Source: Dasania phycosphaerae
GTDB taxonomy: Bacteria; Pseudomonadota; Gammaproteobacteria; Pseudomonadales; Dasaniaceae
Length of the DNA stretch: 64,000 bases
Assembly (NCBI RefSeq): GCF_026891035.1
Contig: NZ_JAPTGG010000001.1
Location: forward strand, 248,001 to 312,000
Direction: 5' to 3'
The first letter of the stretch is position 1. Every line of letters begins with the position of its first letter. Shown piece by piece: positions 50,967 through 59,450 of this stretch. Below the pieces are notes generated by a model that worked only from the letters and a program-made list of their open reading frames with translations, was not told where the DNA came from and did no database searches. The position numbers and the translations under genes are program-made.

Positions 50967-52223
50967 TTAACGTATATTAATAATAGCCTGGGTAACCGTA
51001 TCCGAAGTCTCTATGGTTTTAGCATTAGCCTGGAAGTTACGTTGCGCAATAATCAAACGCACCAACTCTTCCGATAAATCCACGTTAGAGTCTTCCAAAG
51101 CCCCCGATTGTATTGCCCCTAAGGACCCCGTTAACGGCGCACCAATAATCGGCTGGCCCGATTCAAAAGACTCGCCCCAGCTGGTATTACCTAGGGGCGT
51201 TAAGCCCTGTTGATTACCAAAAGTGGCCAGTGCCAATTGCCCCAGCACCTGCGCCTCACCATTGGTATAACGCGCGAAAATAACCCCGGTTTTATCCACC
51301 TCAACACTCGATAAGCGACCTGGTGAAAAACCATCCTGACCTACCGCGGTAACCGAGAACTCACTACCAAACTGGGTAGAGCTGCCCACACTAATGGTAA
51401 AGGGCGAGGGGGTGATAGCACCGGTAGAGTTACCATTAGCATCTATAGGATCCCAAGCCGTTATATTGGTAGGTGTTAAAGGCGATGCCAAAGTACCATC
51501 GCTGGCAAAAGTTAAGGTGATGGGTGTATCAGCAGCCGTAGGCGCGATAACATTTTGGTCATCGATTTTTACATACATTTGCCATTGATTAACTGCCGGA
51601 GCCGGGTCTTTAACAAAATAGTTGGTTTGCACATGGGGATTACCCAAGCTGTCATATACCGTCAACGAGGTTGAGGTATTGTAGCTATCTGGATCCGTGT
51701 AATCGAATGGCGTAACCGCCGGTGCTGAGGCCCGCGAATCTAAGTTAAACTCTATATCTACCGCACTGGTTGAAGCCGGTGCAATATTTTGAGTTTGTAT
51801 TTGCAAGTCACCGGTAACACCTGTAGATATTGCCCCCGATGAATCGATTTGATAACCCTGCAAGCGGGCACTGTTATTAGCGACGATATAACCGTCTTTA
51901 TCTAGGCCAAAATAACCTGCGCGGCTGTAGGTAGTCGCACCGGCATCGCTAAGCACAAACATACCTGTGCCGTTAATCGCCAAGTCCAAGCTGTTATCGG
52001 TAAACGAAATATTACCTTGGTCAAACTGCTGCGCCACATCGGTAACCAATACACCGCTACCGGCAGTAGACCCGCTGCCTATCAAACTATTGGCATAAAC
52101 ATCACCAAACTCTGCCCGCGACTCTTTAAAACCCGCGGTGCTTGCGTTGGCAATATTATTACCGGTAACCGATAAATCTTGATTCGCGGCTCGCAAGCCA
52201 CTTAAAGCGGTATTAAACGACAT
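50967..52223 (-). CDS. flgE: Flagellar hook protein FlgE
   Basis: A 418-residue hook subunit. MSFNTALSGLRAANQDLSVT and NNIANASTAGFKESRAEFGD open the D0/D1 region. ALEDSNVDLSEELVRLIIAQ and NFQANAKTIETSDTVTQAI close it. The centre (about 140-330) carries the hook outer domains. Followed by a terminator about 240 bases on, it is the last gene of the flgBCDE unit. Confidence 0.95.
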   Translation of the reverse strand: MSFNTALSGLRAANQDLSVTGNNIANASTAGFKESRAEFGDVYANSLIGSGSTAGSGVLVTDVAQQFDQGNISFTDNSLDLAINGTGMFVLSDAGATTYSRAGYFGLDKDGYIVANNSARLQGYQIDSSGAISTGVTGDLQIQTQNIAPASTSAVDIEFNLDSRASAPAVTPFDYTDPDSYNTSTSLTVYDSLGNPHVQTNYFVKDPAPAVNQWQMYVKIDDQNVIAPTAADTPITLTFASDGTLASPLTPTNITAWDPIDANGNSTGAITPSPFTISVGSSTQFGSEFSVTAVGQDGFSPGRLSSVEVDKTGVIFARYTNGEAQVLGQLALATFGNQQGLTPLGNTSWGESFESGQPIIGAPLTGSLGAIQSGALEDSNVDLSEELVRLIIAQRNFQANAKTIETSDTVTQAIINIR

Positions 52224-52265
52224 AACTCACTCCTCTACCTTACTAGGTAATGCTGTATCTATTGC

Positions 52266-52946
52266 CTACAAAATTTCTGAAACACTGGATAAGGACATAG
52301 GCCCTACGCCGGCGACATTTAATGTTAGGGTGCCATTGCCCCCCACAGTGACACTATCAACATTGGCACTTAAATCGGTGGTCAATTGCTGCGGGCCTTC
52401 ACTGGTTGTAGCTATGGCTTCAAAACGGTACTGCCCTGCTGCCAAGGTGTTGCCATCGTTATCTTTAGCATCCCACACAAAGGTCACATCGCCGCCTTCG
52501 TGGGCACCTAATAACTCTCTACCTACCAATTGATTGGCTGAATTATAAATATTCATACTTAAATCAGCGGTGCTATACGGCAGATTAATTGTGCCTGCTA
52601 TATAACTGCCGGTAGCAAGATAGGCCTGCTCGGCGGGCACTTTAACACTGCGGCCAACTAACGATGATGCCTGTAAGGCTTGGCTAGACTGAAACCCTTG
52701 GTTCATATCAGTCACGGTAGTATTTAATTTATCTAAACCCTCAACCGAACTAAATTGCGCCAACTGTGCCACAAACTCACTATTAGTTTGCGGGTCCAGC
52801 GGGTTTTGATTATTCATTTGAGTAATCATTAATTTCAAGAAAGCATCTTGCCCCAACTCATTACTTTTGGTGCGCCCCTGTGCTTGCATCTTATCTTGTA
52901 TCGATAAGTCTGCTAACAAACCTGTTGAAACTACGCTGTCAGTCAT
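52266..52946 (-). CDS. flgD: Hook assembly scaffold FlgD
   Basis: A 226-residue hook cap. The N-terminal GQDAFLKLMITQMNNQNPLD and EFVAQLAQFSSVEGLDKL are the FlgD core. The C-terminal part is two beta domains (SAVDLS..NIYNSANQLV and VWDAKDNDGNTLAAGQY), Tudor-like and FnIII-like, as in Pseudomonas FlgD. Between flgC and flgE. Confidence 0.94.
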   Translation of the reverse strand: MTDSVVSTGLLADLSIQDKMQAQGRTKSNELGQDAFLKLMITQMNNQNPLDPQTNSEFVAQLAQFSSVEGLDKLNTTVTDMNQGFQSSQALQASSLVGRSVKVPAEQAYLATGSYIAGTINLPYSTADLSMNIYNSANQLVGRELLGAHEGGDVTFVWDAKDNDGNTLAAGQYRFEAIATTSEGPQQLTTDLSANVDSVTVGGNGTLTLNVAGVGPMSLSSVSEIL

Positions 52947-53013
52947 TGCCTTGCTTCCTAAGTCTTACGATTACTCATGCTGCGTTTACCAGCTACTACC
53001 CTATCAAGCTAGC

Positions 53014-53454
53014 TTACTGACCTATGCTTAATAAACCACGCATCATTGTTTTTGCTGAGTTCATCATTTCCACATTCATTTGAAATGAGCGCGACGAAGA
53101 AATCATATCGGCCATTTCTTCTACCACATTGACATTGGGGTAATACACATAACCATCTTTGTCCGCTTTAGGGTGCTGTGGCTCATAACGTTGTTGTAAA
53201 GGCGCATCGCTTTCAACGATGCCATCGACTTTTACACCCACACTGGACTCGCTCTGCATAGGGTCAATAAATGCATTACCTTGCATAGCCGCTTGCTGTA
53301 CCGCGCGAAACACTGGATGCCTAGCGCGATAAACTTCATCAACACTACTACTGGCTGACTGCGCATTAGCCAAGTTACTGGCCGTGGTATTTAACCGCAG
53401 GCTCTGCGCCGCCATACCTGAACCGGCTATGTCAAAAATACTGCTAATTGACAT
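53014..53454 (-). CDS. flgC: Flagellar rod protein FlgC
   Basis: A 146-residue proximal rod protein. FDIAGSGMAAQSLRLNTTAS NLANAQSASS at the start and PNVNVVEEMADMISSSRSFQ with NSAKTMMRGLLSIGQ at the end match FlgC. Its start ATG overlaps the flgB stop by one base. Confidence 0.95.
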   Translation of the reverse strand: MSISSIFDIAGSGMAAQSLRLNTTASNLANAQSASSSVDEVYRARHPVFRAVQQAAMQGNAFIDPMQSESSVGVKVDGIVESDAPLQQRYEPQHPKADKDGYVYYPNVNVVEEMADMISSSRSFQMNVEMMNSAKTMMRGLLSIGQ

Positions 53455-53861
53455 TATATTTCTCCTTTAATGGCCTTACTAAGACCTTTAAATTTGCCGT
53501 TTAAAAACTGAAAGCTAGCCTGAAAGTCCATAGTATTTTTTGCAAATCGACTCATCTCAGATTGCTCATCAACGGTATTACCGTCTACGGAAGGCTGTAA
53601 TGGCGTGCGGTATTTTAAATCTGCGGCACTGACTACGCCTTGGGCGGCACCAAAATGCCGGCTATTAGTTGCCTTCATGCTGCCCGCATTACCGCTCATC
53701 GCCAATTGGTTTTTCAAAGCACTCTTAAAATCGATATCTCGCGCTTTATAGTTAGGTGTATCCACATTTGCCAAGTTACTAGCAATCACTTCGGCACGCT
53801 TAGTACGCAATTGCAAAGCCGCTTCGTGTACACCTAATGCATTTGAAAAACTAATTGCCAT
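53454..53861 (-). CDS. flgB: Flagellar rod protein FlgB
   Basis: A 135-residue proximal rod protein, first of flgBCDE. ALQLRTKRAEVIASNLANVD and TPNYKARDIDF are canonical, and the end NTMDFQASFQFLNGKFKGLSKAIKGE is complete. A sigma-54 promoter stands about 85 bases upstream, with the cheVR terminator beyond it. Confidence 0.95.
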   Translation of the reverse strand: MAISFSNALGVHEAALQLRTKRAEVIASNLANVDTPNYKARDIDFKSALKNQLAMSGNAGSMKATNSRHFGAAQGVVSAADLKYRTPLQPSVDGNTVDEQSEMSRFAKNTMDFQASFQFLNGKFKGLSKAIKGEI

Positions 53862-53940
53862 AATGCCTTACCTATTACCCTTTACCGTTAGCAGTACTAG
53901 TGAGTAAAACCGCTAACCTTAATACTGGTGACTAGGGTAA

Positions 53941-53958
53941 AAGCAAAGCCTGTGCCAG
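53941..53958 (-). promoter_or_regulatory. Sigma-54 promoter of flgBCDE
   Basis: On the minus strand CTGGCACAGGCTTTGCTT: TGGCAC and TTGCT with GG and GC separated by ten bases, a full sigma-54 match, about 80 bases before flgB. Confidence 0.88.
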
Positions 53959-54122
53959 TTTTATAAAAGCACTATAAACAGGGGCTAGAGGCTACTTAAG
54001 CGATGGCTAGCGTTATAAGAGCGGCAAAGTCTTGCTGGCCAGGGCGGCAAGCGGCAATAGTGAAGTGGCAATATTTGGGGAATCATCAGCTAAGGCCAAG
54101 CGTGTAATACAAGCCTAAAAAC

Positions 54123-54155
54123 AAAAAGCCCCGCAACTTACGCAGCGGGGCTTTT
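54123..54155 (-). terminator. Rho-independent terminator of cheV-cheR
   Basis: A perfect 10-bp stem AAAGCCCCGC/GCGGGGCTTT with a 10-base loop and T-rich flanks on both strands, 48 bases after the cheR stop. Confidence 0.88.
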
Positions 54156-54202
54156 AATTAACTACAGTACTATCGAGCTATCGCTGTATTACAGCATGGC
54201 AA

Positions 54203-55066
54203 CTACAAGGCCTTGTAAATAATGCCGGGGTGGCAATGTACCATCTCGTAGAGCTCACTCAAATCGGCTAAGCCCTCAGAGGCGCCCAACACCAAATAAC
54301 CGCCCGGCTTTAGGGTGGCATGTATGCGACGTAAAATATCTTTCTTCAAATCCAGCGAAAAGTAGATTAAGACATTGCGGCAAAAAACCGCGTCAAATTT
54401 GCCCAAGCTTACAAAACTATCCATTAAGTTTAATAGCTGAAACCGCACCCTATCGCGAGCTTGCGGCTTAACACGCCAGCGCTCAGATTCAGTGGGTTCA
54501 AAAAACTGGCGCAGCCGCTGATTGGAGAGGCCGCGCCCTAAGGATAAGCCATCATACTCGGCAGCCCTACAAGCCTCTATCATGGTTTTTGACAAATCAG
54601 TTGCCACTATACTCAGCGGCGGCAACTTCAGTGAGCGATTCGCCAACAGGTACTCGTCATAGACCATGCTCAGGGAGTAAGGCTCCTGCCCCGATGAGCA
54701 AGCCGCAGACCAAATACGTATATTGCTTTCACCGCGGGCTATGCAGGCCGGCAAAATGGTATTTTTAAACACTTCAAAGGGGTGGGTATCGCGAAACCAC
54801 AGGGTTTCGTTGGTGGTCATGGCATCGATCACCGCTTCCTTTAAGGCGCGGTGATTGGCCATACTCATTTTTTCTATCAACTCACTAAGGCAGGCAATCT
54901 TATGGCTGGCCATAATCTTACTCAGGCGACTGGCCACCAAATACTGCTTGTTCTCGCCCAGTAAAATACCACAAGCCTTCTCTAAAAATTTCCGGAAGTT
55001 TTGATAATCTACCGATGATACTTGCGCACTAGCATGAGAAGGCGAACCATAGGTCTGTTGGCTCAT
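54203..55066 (-). CDS. cheR: Chemotaxis protein methyltransferase CheR
   Basis: 287 residues. It methylates glutamates on chemoreceptors using SAM. The N-terminal helical domain (about 20-85) is followed by TTNETLWFRDTHPFEVF, the SAM motif IRIWSAACSSGQEPYSL, and FDAVFCRNVLIYFSLDLK and GYLVLGASE in the catalytic domain. It follows cheV after 106 bases on the same strand, as in Pseudomonas and Vibrio next to flgB. Confidence 0.94.
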   Translation of the reverse strand: MSQQTYGSPSHASAQVSSVDYQNFRKFLEKACGILLGENKQYLVASRLSKIMASHKIACLSELIEKMSMANHRALKEAVIDAMTTNETLWFRDTHPFEVFKNTILPACIARGESNIRIWSAACSSGQEPYSLSMVYDEYLLANRSLKLPPLSIVATDLSKTMIEACRAAEYDGLSLGRGLSNQRLRQFFEPTESERWRVKPQARDRVRFQLLNLMDSFVSLGKFDAVFCRNVLIYFSLDLKKDILRRIHATLKPGGYLVLGASEGLADLSELYEMVHCHPGIIYKAL

Positions 55067-55172
55067 AGTTACTGCTAACCTTTTTAAAAACAGGGAAAAT
55101 TGTTAAGCATACAGCCTTTTCAGTCAGGGGCCGATTAAAATTTCCCCCTTACTACACTTCATAGGCCTAAGG

Positions 55173-56108
55173 CTAGAGCTCGAGATTAGCCGCTTTAATC
55201 CTGTCAGTTACCATGGTGGCTAATTGATCTGGGTTAAATTTAGCCAAAAAGTTATCTGCACCTACCTTTTTCACCATGGCTTGGTTAAACACACCACTTA
55301 GCGAGGTATGTAGCACCACGTGCAGTTTAGCCAAGCGAGGGTCAGAACGCACCTCCGAGGTTAGGGTATAGCCATCCATTTCTGGCATCTCTATATCGGA
55401 TATCATCACCAAGTACTTTTTCGAAACATCCTCACCCGCATCGGCCAGATTCATTAGGTGCTCATAGGCTTGACGGCCATCATTCAACACCGTGGTTTCT
55501 ACCCCTATACTCTCTACACAGCGCTTAATTTGCTTACGCGCTATAGCGCTATCATCAACAATAAGCACATGCTTGCTAGCGGCGACTTCATTAATACTGT
55601 CATCCACTACGCCTTCAGAAATTTCCTCCACCATGGGTGAAACTTCAGAGAGGATTTTTTCCACATCAATAATTTCAACTAAGCGGCCATCAATATTAGT
55701 CACCGCGGTTAAATAATGCTCACGCCCCGAGCCCTTGGGTGGTGGATGGATATCACCCCAGTTCATATTGACTATGCGCTCTACCCCACGTACCAAAAAG
55801 CCCTGGGTCGCGGTGTTGTACTCGGTGATAATGACAAAACAACTTTCTATATCATCCAACTCACCCTGGCCTGTCGCTAAGCTCAAATCCATAATCGGAA
55901 TAGTTCCACCGCGTATATGAGAGACTCCTCTCACCACAGGGTTACGCTGGGGGATCATGGTCAGCTTAGGGCACTGCAGCACCTCTTTAACCTTAAAAAC
56001 ATTAATGCCGTATACCTGCTCGCCACCTAAGCGAAACAGCAATAACTCAAGGCGATTTTGCCCAACCAACTGCGTGCGTTGATTGACCGTATCTAGTACA
56101 CCCGCCAT
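55173..56108 (-). CDS. cheV: Chemotaxis coupling protein CheV
   Basis: 311 residues from ATG 56108 behind GGAGAAGGGT; a TTG four codons upstream is less likely. The CheW-like domain (about 20-160: GVSHIRGGTIPIMDLSLA, and DVEKIL) is joined to a receiver domain (about 185-305) with IVDDSAIARKQIK, phospho-acceptor aspartate in ISDIEMPEMDGYTL, and a HTSLSG strand. It couples receptors to CheA with an adaptation-like control by phosphorylation. Confidence 0.94.
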   Translation of the reverse strand: MAGVLDTVNQRTQLVGQNRLELLLFRLGGEQVYGINVFKVKEVLQCPKLTMIPQRNPVVRGVSHIRGGTIPIMDLSLATGQGELDDIESCFVIITEYNTATQGFLVRGVERIVNMNWGDIHPPPKGSGREHYLTAVTNIDGRLVEIIDVEKILSEVSPMVEEISEGVVDDSINEVAASKHVLIVDDSAIARKQIKRCVESIGVETTVLNDGRQAYEHLMNLADAGEDVSKKYLVMISDIEMPEMDGYTLTSEVRSDPRLAKLHVVLHTSLSGVFNQAMVKKVGADNFLAKFNPDQLATMVTDRIKAANLEL

Positions 56109-56398
56109 ACCCTTCTCCAAAACCTATAGTTCAACGTTACTAAACAACTGCTACTCAGCTGCCAGCACTCGCCATGATTGCTGCTATTTGCTCATTATGC
56201 TACCAGCCAGCCGCAATACCAAGGATCGCAGCATAGCCCTATGCAGCAAAACTGCCCGCCGCCCTTCAGCATTAACGGCATACTACTTGCACAGCATTAA
56301 TAAATAGCTGTTGAGCGTCATTTTTTCGACCTAAACATATCATCGGCAGCACAGCGCCAATATTTAGCGCTCTAAGATATAAAGCATAGGCTAAGTTA

Positions 56399-57109
56399 AT
56401 GAAAGCACGTAGTTTTTTAATACCCTTAAGTGTCACCACCCTGCTCAGCACAGCGCTAGCACAGGCGGGTACCACGGTGGCGGACATAGAGCTCAGCATT
56501 CAACAATTTATGGATAACTACCGCCAAGAGCTGCAACAACGCTACCCCAACGCCAGCCGCATCAGCCACCAAATCAATGCCCTGGACTCGCGCTTGGTGA
56601 TGGCTGATTGTAGCCAGCTGACTGTAGAGCGCCGCGATAACAGCGCGATTGGGCGAGTAAACCTCAAAGTCAGCTGCTCGCAGCCTAGCAATTGGTCACT
56701 GTACGTGCCCACCGATATAGCGCTATTTCACCCTATAGTCGTAGCCGCAGGCCCTATTAACAAACACACCCAGCTTACCGCCGCCGACCTAGACCTGCGC
56801 GAAGTCGATTTAGGCAATATACGCGGCAGCTACTACTTTGATAAACATGACGTTATCGATATGGAAACCAAGCGCCCGCTTAAGCCCGGCGCGGTTATTG
56901 CCAGCGGCTATTTACAAGCCCCCTTAGTAATAGAAAAAGGCGATGCCGTAGTACTGAGTGCCGAAACCGGCTCGCTGACCGTCAAAGCGCCCGCCATAGC
57001 CCTTAGCGATGGCCGTACCGGGCAGCAAATACGGGTGCAAAATCGACAATCCAAACGCGTCATCGATGCCCGAGTTATGGGCCCTGGAGCGGTGCAAGCA
57101 ACCCTATAA
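56399..57109 (+). CDS. flgA: Flagellar P-ring assembly chaperone FlgA
   Basis: A 236-residue periplasmic chaperone. The signal peptide ends near residue 24 (TALAQA). The C-terminal SAF-type domain includes PLKPGAVIASGYLQAP and VEKGDAVVLSAETGSLTVKA and ends with GQQIRVQNRQSKRVIDARVM, characteristic of FlgA. Divergent from cheV and upstream of flgM. Confidence 0.93.
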   Translation: MKARSFLIPLSVTTLLSTALAQAGTTVADIELSIQQFMDNYRQELQQRYPNASRISHQINALDSRLVMADCSQLTVERRDNSAIGRVNLKVSCSQPSNWSLYVPTDIALFHPIVVAAGPINKHTQLTAADLDLREVDLGNIRGSYYFDKHDVIDMETKRPLKPGAVIASGYLQAPLVIEKGDAVVLSAETGSLTVKAPAIALSDGRTGQQIRVQNRQSKRVIDARVMGPGAVQATL

Positions 57110-57150
57110 ACTCACTAAGCAGAAACCCGTAATAAAAAGGCTAAATATGT

Positions 57151-57177
57151 TAAAGTTCGCAGCATCACTGCCGATAA
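57151..57177 (+). promoter_or_regulatory. Sigma-28 promoter of flgM
   Basis: TAAAGTTC, 11 bases, GCCGATAA: an exact -10 octamer and a seven-of-eight -35. It starts 42 bases after the flgA stop and gives a leader of about 45 bases to flgM. Confidence 0.88.
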
Positions 57178-57229
57178 ATACTATGAACGTTTTATATTTG
57201 CCTTAATTTGCCAATTAGGATTTTAGAAA

Positions 57230-57556
57230 ATGGTTAGAGATATCAGTGGCTTAGGAAGCCCAAACCGCAACGAGCTGCGCACTGAGCGCAAGGATGACAA
57301 CAGCCCGAAAACTGACAAAAGTAATAGCTCAGCTGTGGATAACAGTGCCAGCAAAGCCGCCGTCAGCGATCAGGTCAACCTCAGCAACCAAGCGCAAACG
57401 CTAAAAAGCTTAGAGAGCAAGCTGGCCGACTTACCCGAAGTCGACGAAGAGCGTGTAGCCACTATTAAAGCGGCTATAGCCAATGGCGAATACAGCATTA
57501 ACAACGACAAAATTGCAGAGAAATTACTCGCTTCAGATGCGCTCTTCGGCAAATAG
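57230..57556 (+). CDS. flgM: Anti-sigma-28 factor FlgM
   Basis: A 108-residue inhibitor of FliA that is exported when the hook is complete. The N-terminal half is polar and disordered. The C-terminal binding part reads SDQVNLSNQAQTLKSLESKL and EERVATIKAAIANGEYSINN, with DKIAEKLLASD at the end, the FlgM signature. Its own sigma-28 promoter creates the familiar feedback loop. Confidence 0.93.
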   Translation: MVRDISGLGSPNRNELRTERKDDNSPKTDKSNSSAVDNSASKAAVSDQVNLSNQAQTLKSLESKLADLPEVDEERVATIKAAIANGEYSINNDKIAEKLLASDALFGK

Positions 57557-57634
57557 CGCGCACTGAACAGCTCTTTGAGCACCCGCTCGCTTAGCGAGCA
57601 CAGGCAAATATAAAACATTCAAAAGGTTAATCGT

Positions 57635-58111
57635 ATGGCAACTACACCGCAGCTGTGGTCTGAGCTACAAGCCACATTTCATAAAGACCTACCCCTCACC
57701 AGCCAATTGCATACCCTGTTATTGCAGGAGCGCAGCGCCTTAGAAAGCCGTGACTACGACAATATTAAAGCCCTGCTGGCCACTAAAAACAGCTTGGTCA
57801 ACAGCCTTAAACAACAGGCCAACACCCGCATGCATGCCCTGCAGGCAGCTGGCCTACAGGATGAAGCCAGCACCTTAAAAGCTGCCGAACAAGAGGCGCC
57901 CATAGTAGCCAAAGCCTGGCGCCAACTGGCCCAGCAGTGGGACGAGTGCCAGCACCTAAACGCCGTCAACGAGCGCATCTTGCAACGCACCCGCCTAGTG
58001 GTCACCCAAACTTTAGATCTATTGCGCGGTGCCAATCAGCAAAACCGCCTCTACGACCCCAAGGGCATGGCTAACAACAATAGCAGCGGCCGCAGTATTA
58101 CCAGCGCTTAA
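57635..58111 (+). CDS. flgN: Flagella synthesis chaperone FlgN
   Basis: A 158-residue helical chaperone for FlgK and FlgL. A long coiled coil (about 20-125, LLLQERSALESRDYDNIKALLATKNSLV) ends with NERILQRTRLVVTQTLDLLRG and the tail GANQQNRLYDPKGMA, typical of FlgN. It follows flgM by 78 bases. Confidence 0.9.
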   Translation: MATTPQLWSELQATFHKDLPLTSQLHTLLLQERSALESRDYDNIKALLATKNSLVNSLKQQANTRMHALQAAGLQDEASTLKAAEQEAPIVAKAWRQLAQQWDECQHLNAVNERILQRTRLVVTQTLDLLRGANQQNRLYDPKGMANNNSSGRSITSA

Positions 58112-58126
58112 TGAGCAAAAGCCAGC

Positions 58127-58771
58127 CTAAACCGCCCAGTGCTTTAAGGCTGGCAGCGCCGCTAATAGCGGTAAATCCTCGGGCCGGTCTATATCCGCCA
58201 AAGGCGGCAAGCAGTGATAGCGGCAACTTAAAGCCCGGCAACTTTGTGCCAGCACCCGCTCACTGCCCCAACTGATATCAGCAAACAGTTGTGGCCACAG
58301 CTGCCTAAAAGCCAATAGCACATAGCCGCCATCCTGGGCGGGGCCAAATACCACCTCAGCCCCCTGCTGCAAACGCTGTAAAGCCTGCTCTATATAGCCC
58401 CCTGCAATAAAGGGGCAATCAGCCCCCAGTATTACCACCGTTTCAGCACCGGCCGCTAAGGCATGCTGCGCCATGCCGGCCATACGTTGCCCCAAATCGC
58501 CGCCCCCTTGGGGCACTAACTCTAGGTCCAGCGCCAATTGATAGCGTTGTTGTAACTGCTGCCAGCATGAATGCTCACCGGCATAGCATAGTTGCACGGG
58601 CGCCAAACTCGCGCGCTGTAACATAGCCAAGCAATGCGCCAATAACGCCTCGTGCAGCTGCGCCGACTGCTGCGGGCTGAGCTGTGGCTGCAGTCGGGTT
58701 TTAACCTGGCCTGCGACAGGAGCTTTCGCCATAACCAAGATTTTACAACGCGGATGGCTAAACTCAGCCAT
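58127..58771 (-). CDS. TIGR04282-type glycosyltransferase-like protein (DUF2064)
   Basis: A 214-residue protein of the nucleotidyltransferase-like fold: MAKAPVAGQVKTRLQPQLS (about 14-32), ILGADCPFI (about 114-122), FGPAQDGGYVLLAF (about 142-155) and a final LADIDRPEDL. This subfamily regularly accompanies ArsS. Its exact reaction is not established. It overlaps the preceding glycosyltransferase by eight bases. Confidence 0.9.
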   Translation of the reverse strand: MAEFSHPRCKILVMAKAPVAGQVKTRLQPQLSPQQSAQLHEALLAHCLAMLQRASLAPVQLCYAGEHSCWQQLQQRYQLALDLELVPQGGGDLGQRMAGMAQHALAAGAETVVILGADCPFIAGGYIEQALQRLQQGAEVVFGPAQDGGYVLLAFRQLWPQLFADISWGSERVLAQSCRALSCRYHCLPPLADIDRPEDLPLLAALPALKHWAV

Positions 58772-59450
58772 AGTACAAGCTGTGCAAACGCTGCGGGCTA
58801 ACTTTTAAAAAGTAGCCCAGCCGCAGTAGCCACATCAACATAATGGTTTTAAGCACCCCATGCTGTAACCAGCGACGGCTGGAGCTGAGCACTGGGTCGG
58901 CCACAACCAAGGGCCTAGCTAAGCGACGCAGCTGCTTACACAGCGCTACGTCCTCCATTAAGGGTATGGCAGGGTAGCCACCCTGCGCTATAAAGACTTG
59001 GCGCCGCACAAAAATAGCTTGATCTCCCGTAGCGACCGCAGTGAGGCTAGAGCGCAGATTCATTAACGCTTGTACCATCGGCAACAGGCTTTTACGGCTG
59101 TTCAGCCGCAGCTTAAAAAAACCCCAGCTGGGCTGTGAATGCAGTAACTGTGTGAGCGATAGCGCAGCGGGCAGCTGGGTATCGGCATGTAAAAACAACA
59201 GATAATCGCCCTGTGCCACTTTCGCGCCAGCATTCATCTGCAAGGCGCGGCCCGCCGGACTTGGCAAAGTCACATCCGCCCAAGCTTGGGCGATGGCAAC
59301 ACTGTCATCCCTACTGCCACCATCCACCACAATGACCTCACAGCCCTGCTGCCGCAGGGGCTGCAGGGCACGCAGGCTAGCCTGCAAACACTCCGACTCA
59401 TTCAATACCGGTATAATAATGCTCAGCGCAGGCACCGCAGGTTCAGTCAT
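58764..59450 (-). CDS. TIGR04283-type family 2 glycosyltransferase (arsenosugar cluster)
   Basis: 228 residues from the ATG at 59450; the open frame extends upstream into arsS, but this ATG overlaps the arsS stop. LSIIIPVLNESECLQA, VIVVDGGSRDDSV, FLHADT and AIPLMEDVALCKQLRRL are the motifs of the ArsS-associated glycosyltransferase group. It probably acts with the neighbouring DUF2064 protein on the arsenic-sugar product. Confidence 0.9.
   Translation of the reverse strand: MTEPAVPALSIIIPVLNESECLQASLRALQPLRQQGCEVIVVDGGSRDDSVAIAQAWADVTLPSPAGRALQMNAGAKVAQGDYLLFLHADTQLPAALSLTQLLHSQPSWGFFKLRLNSRKSLLPMVQALMNLRSSLTAVATGDQAIFVRRQVFIAQGGYPAIPLMEDVALCKQLRRLARPLVVADPVLSSSRRWLQHGVLKTIMLMWLLRLGYFLKVSPQRLHSLYYG

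Noticed and set aside
56242..56258. Possible sigma-54 site (GG-N10-GC) upstream of cheV
   Set aside because: Only the invariant dinucleotides fit well; the -24 and -12 flanks are weak and another equally poor match lies nearby.
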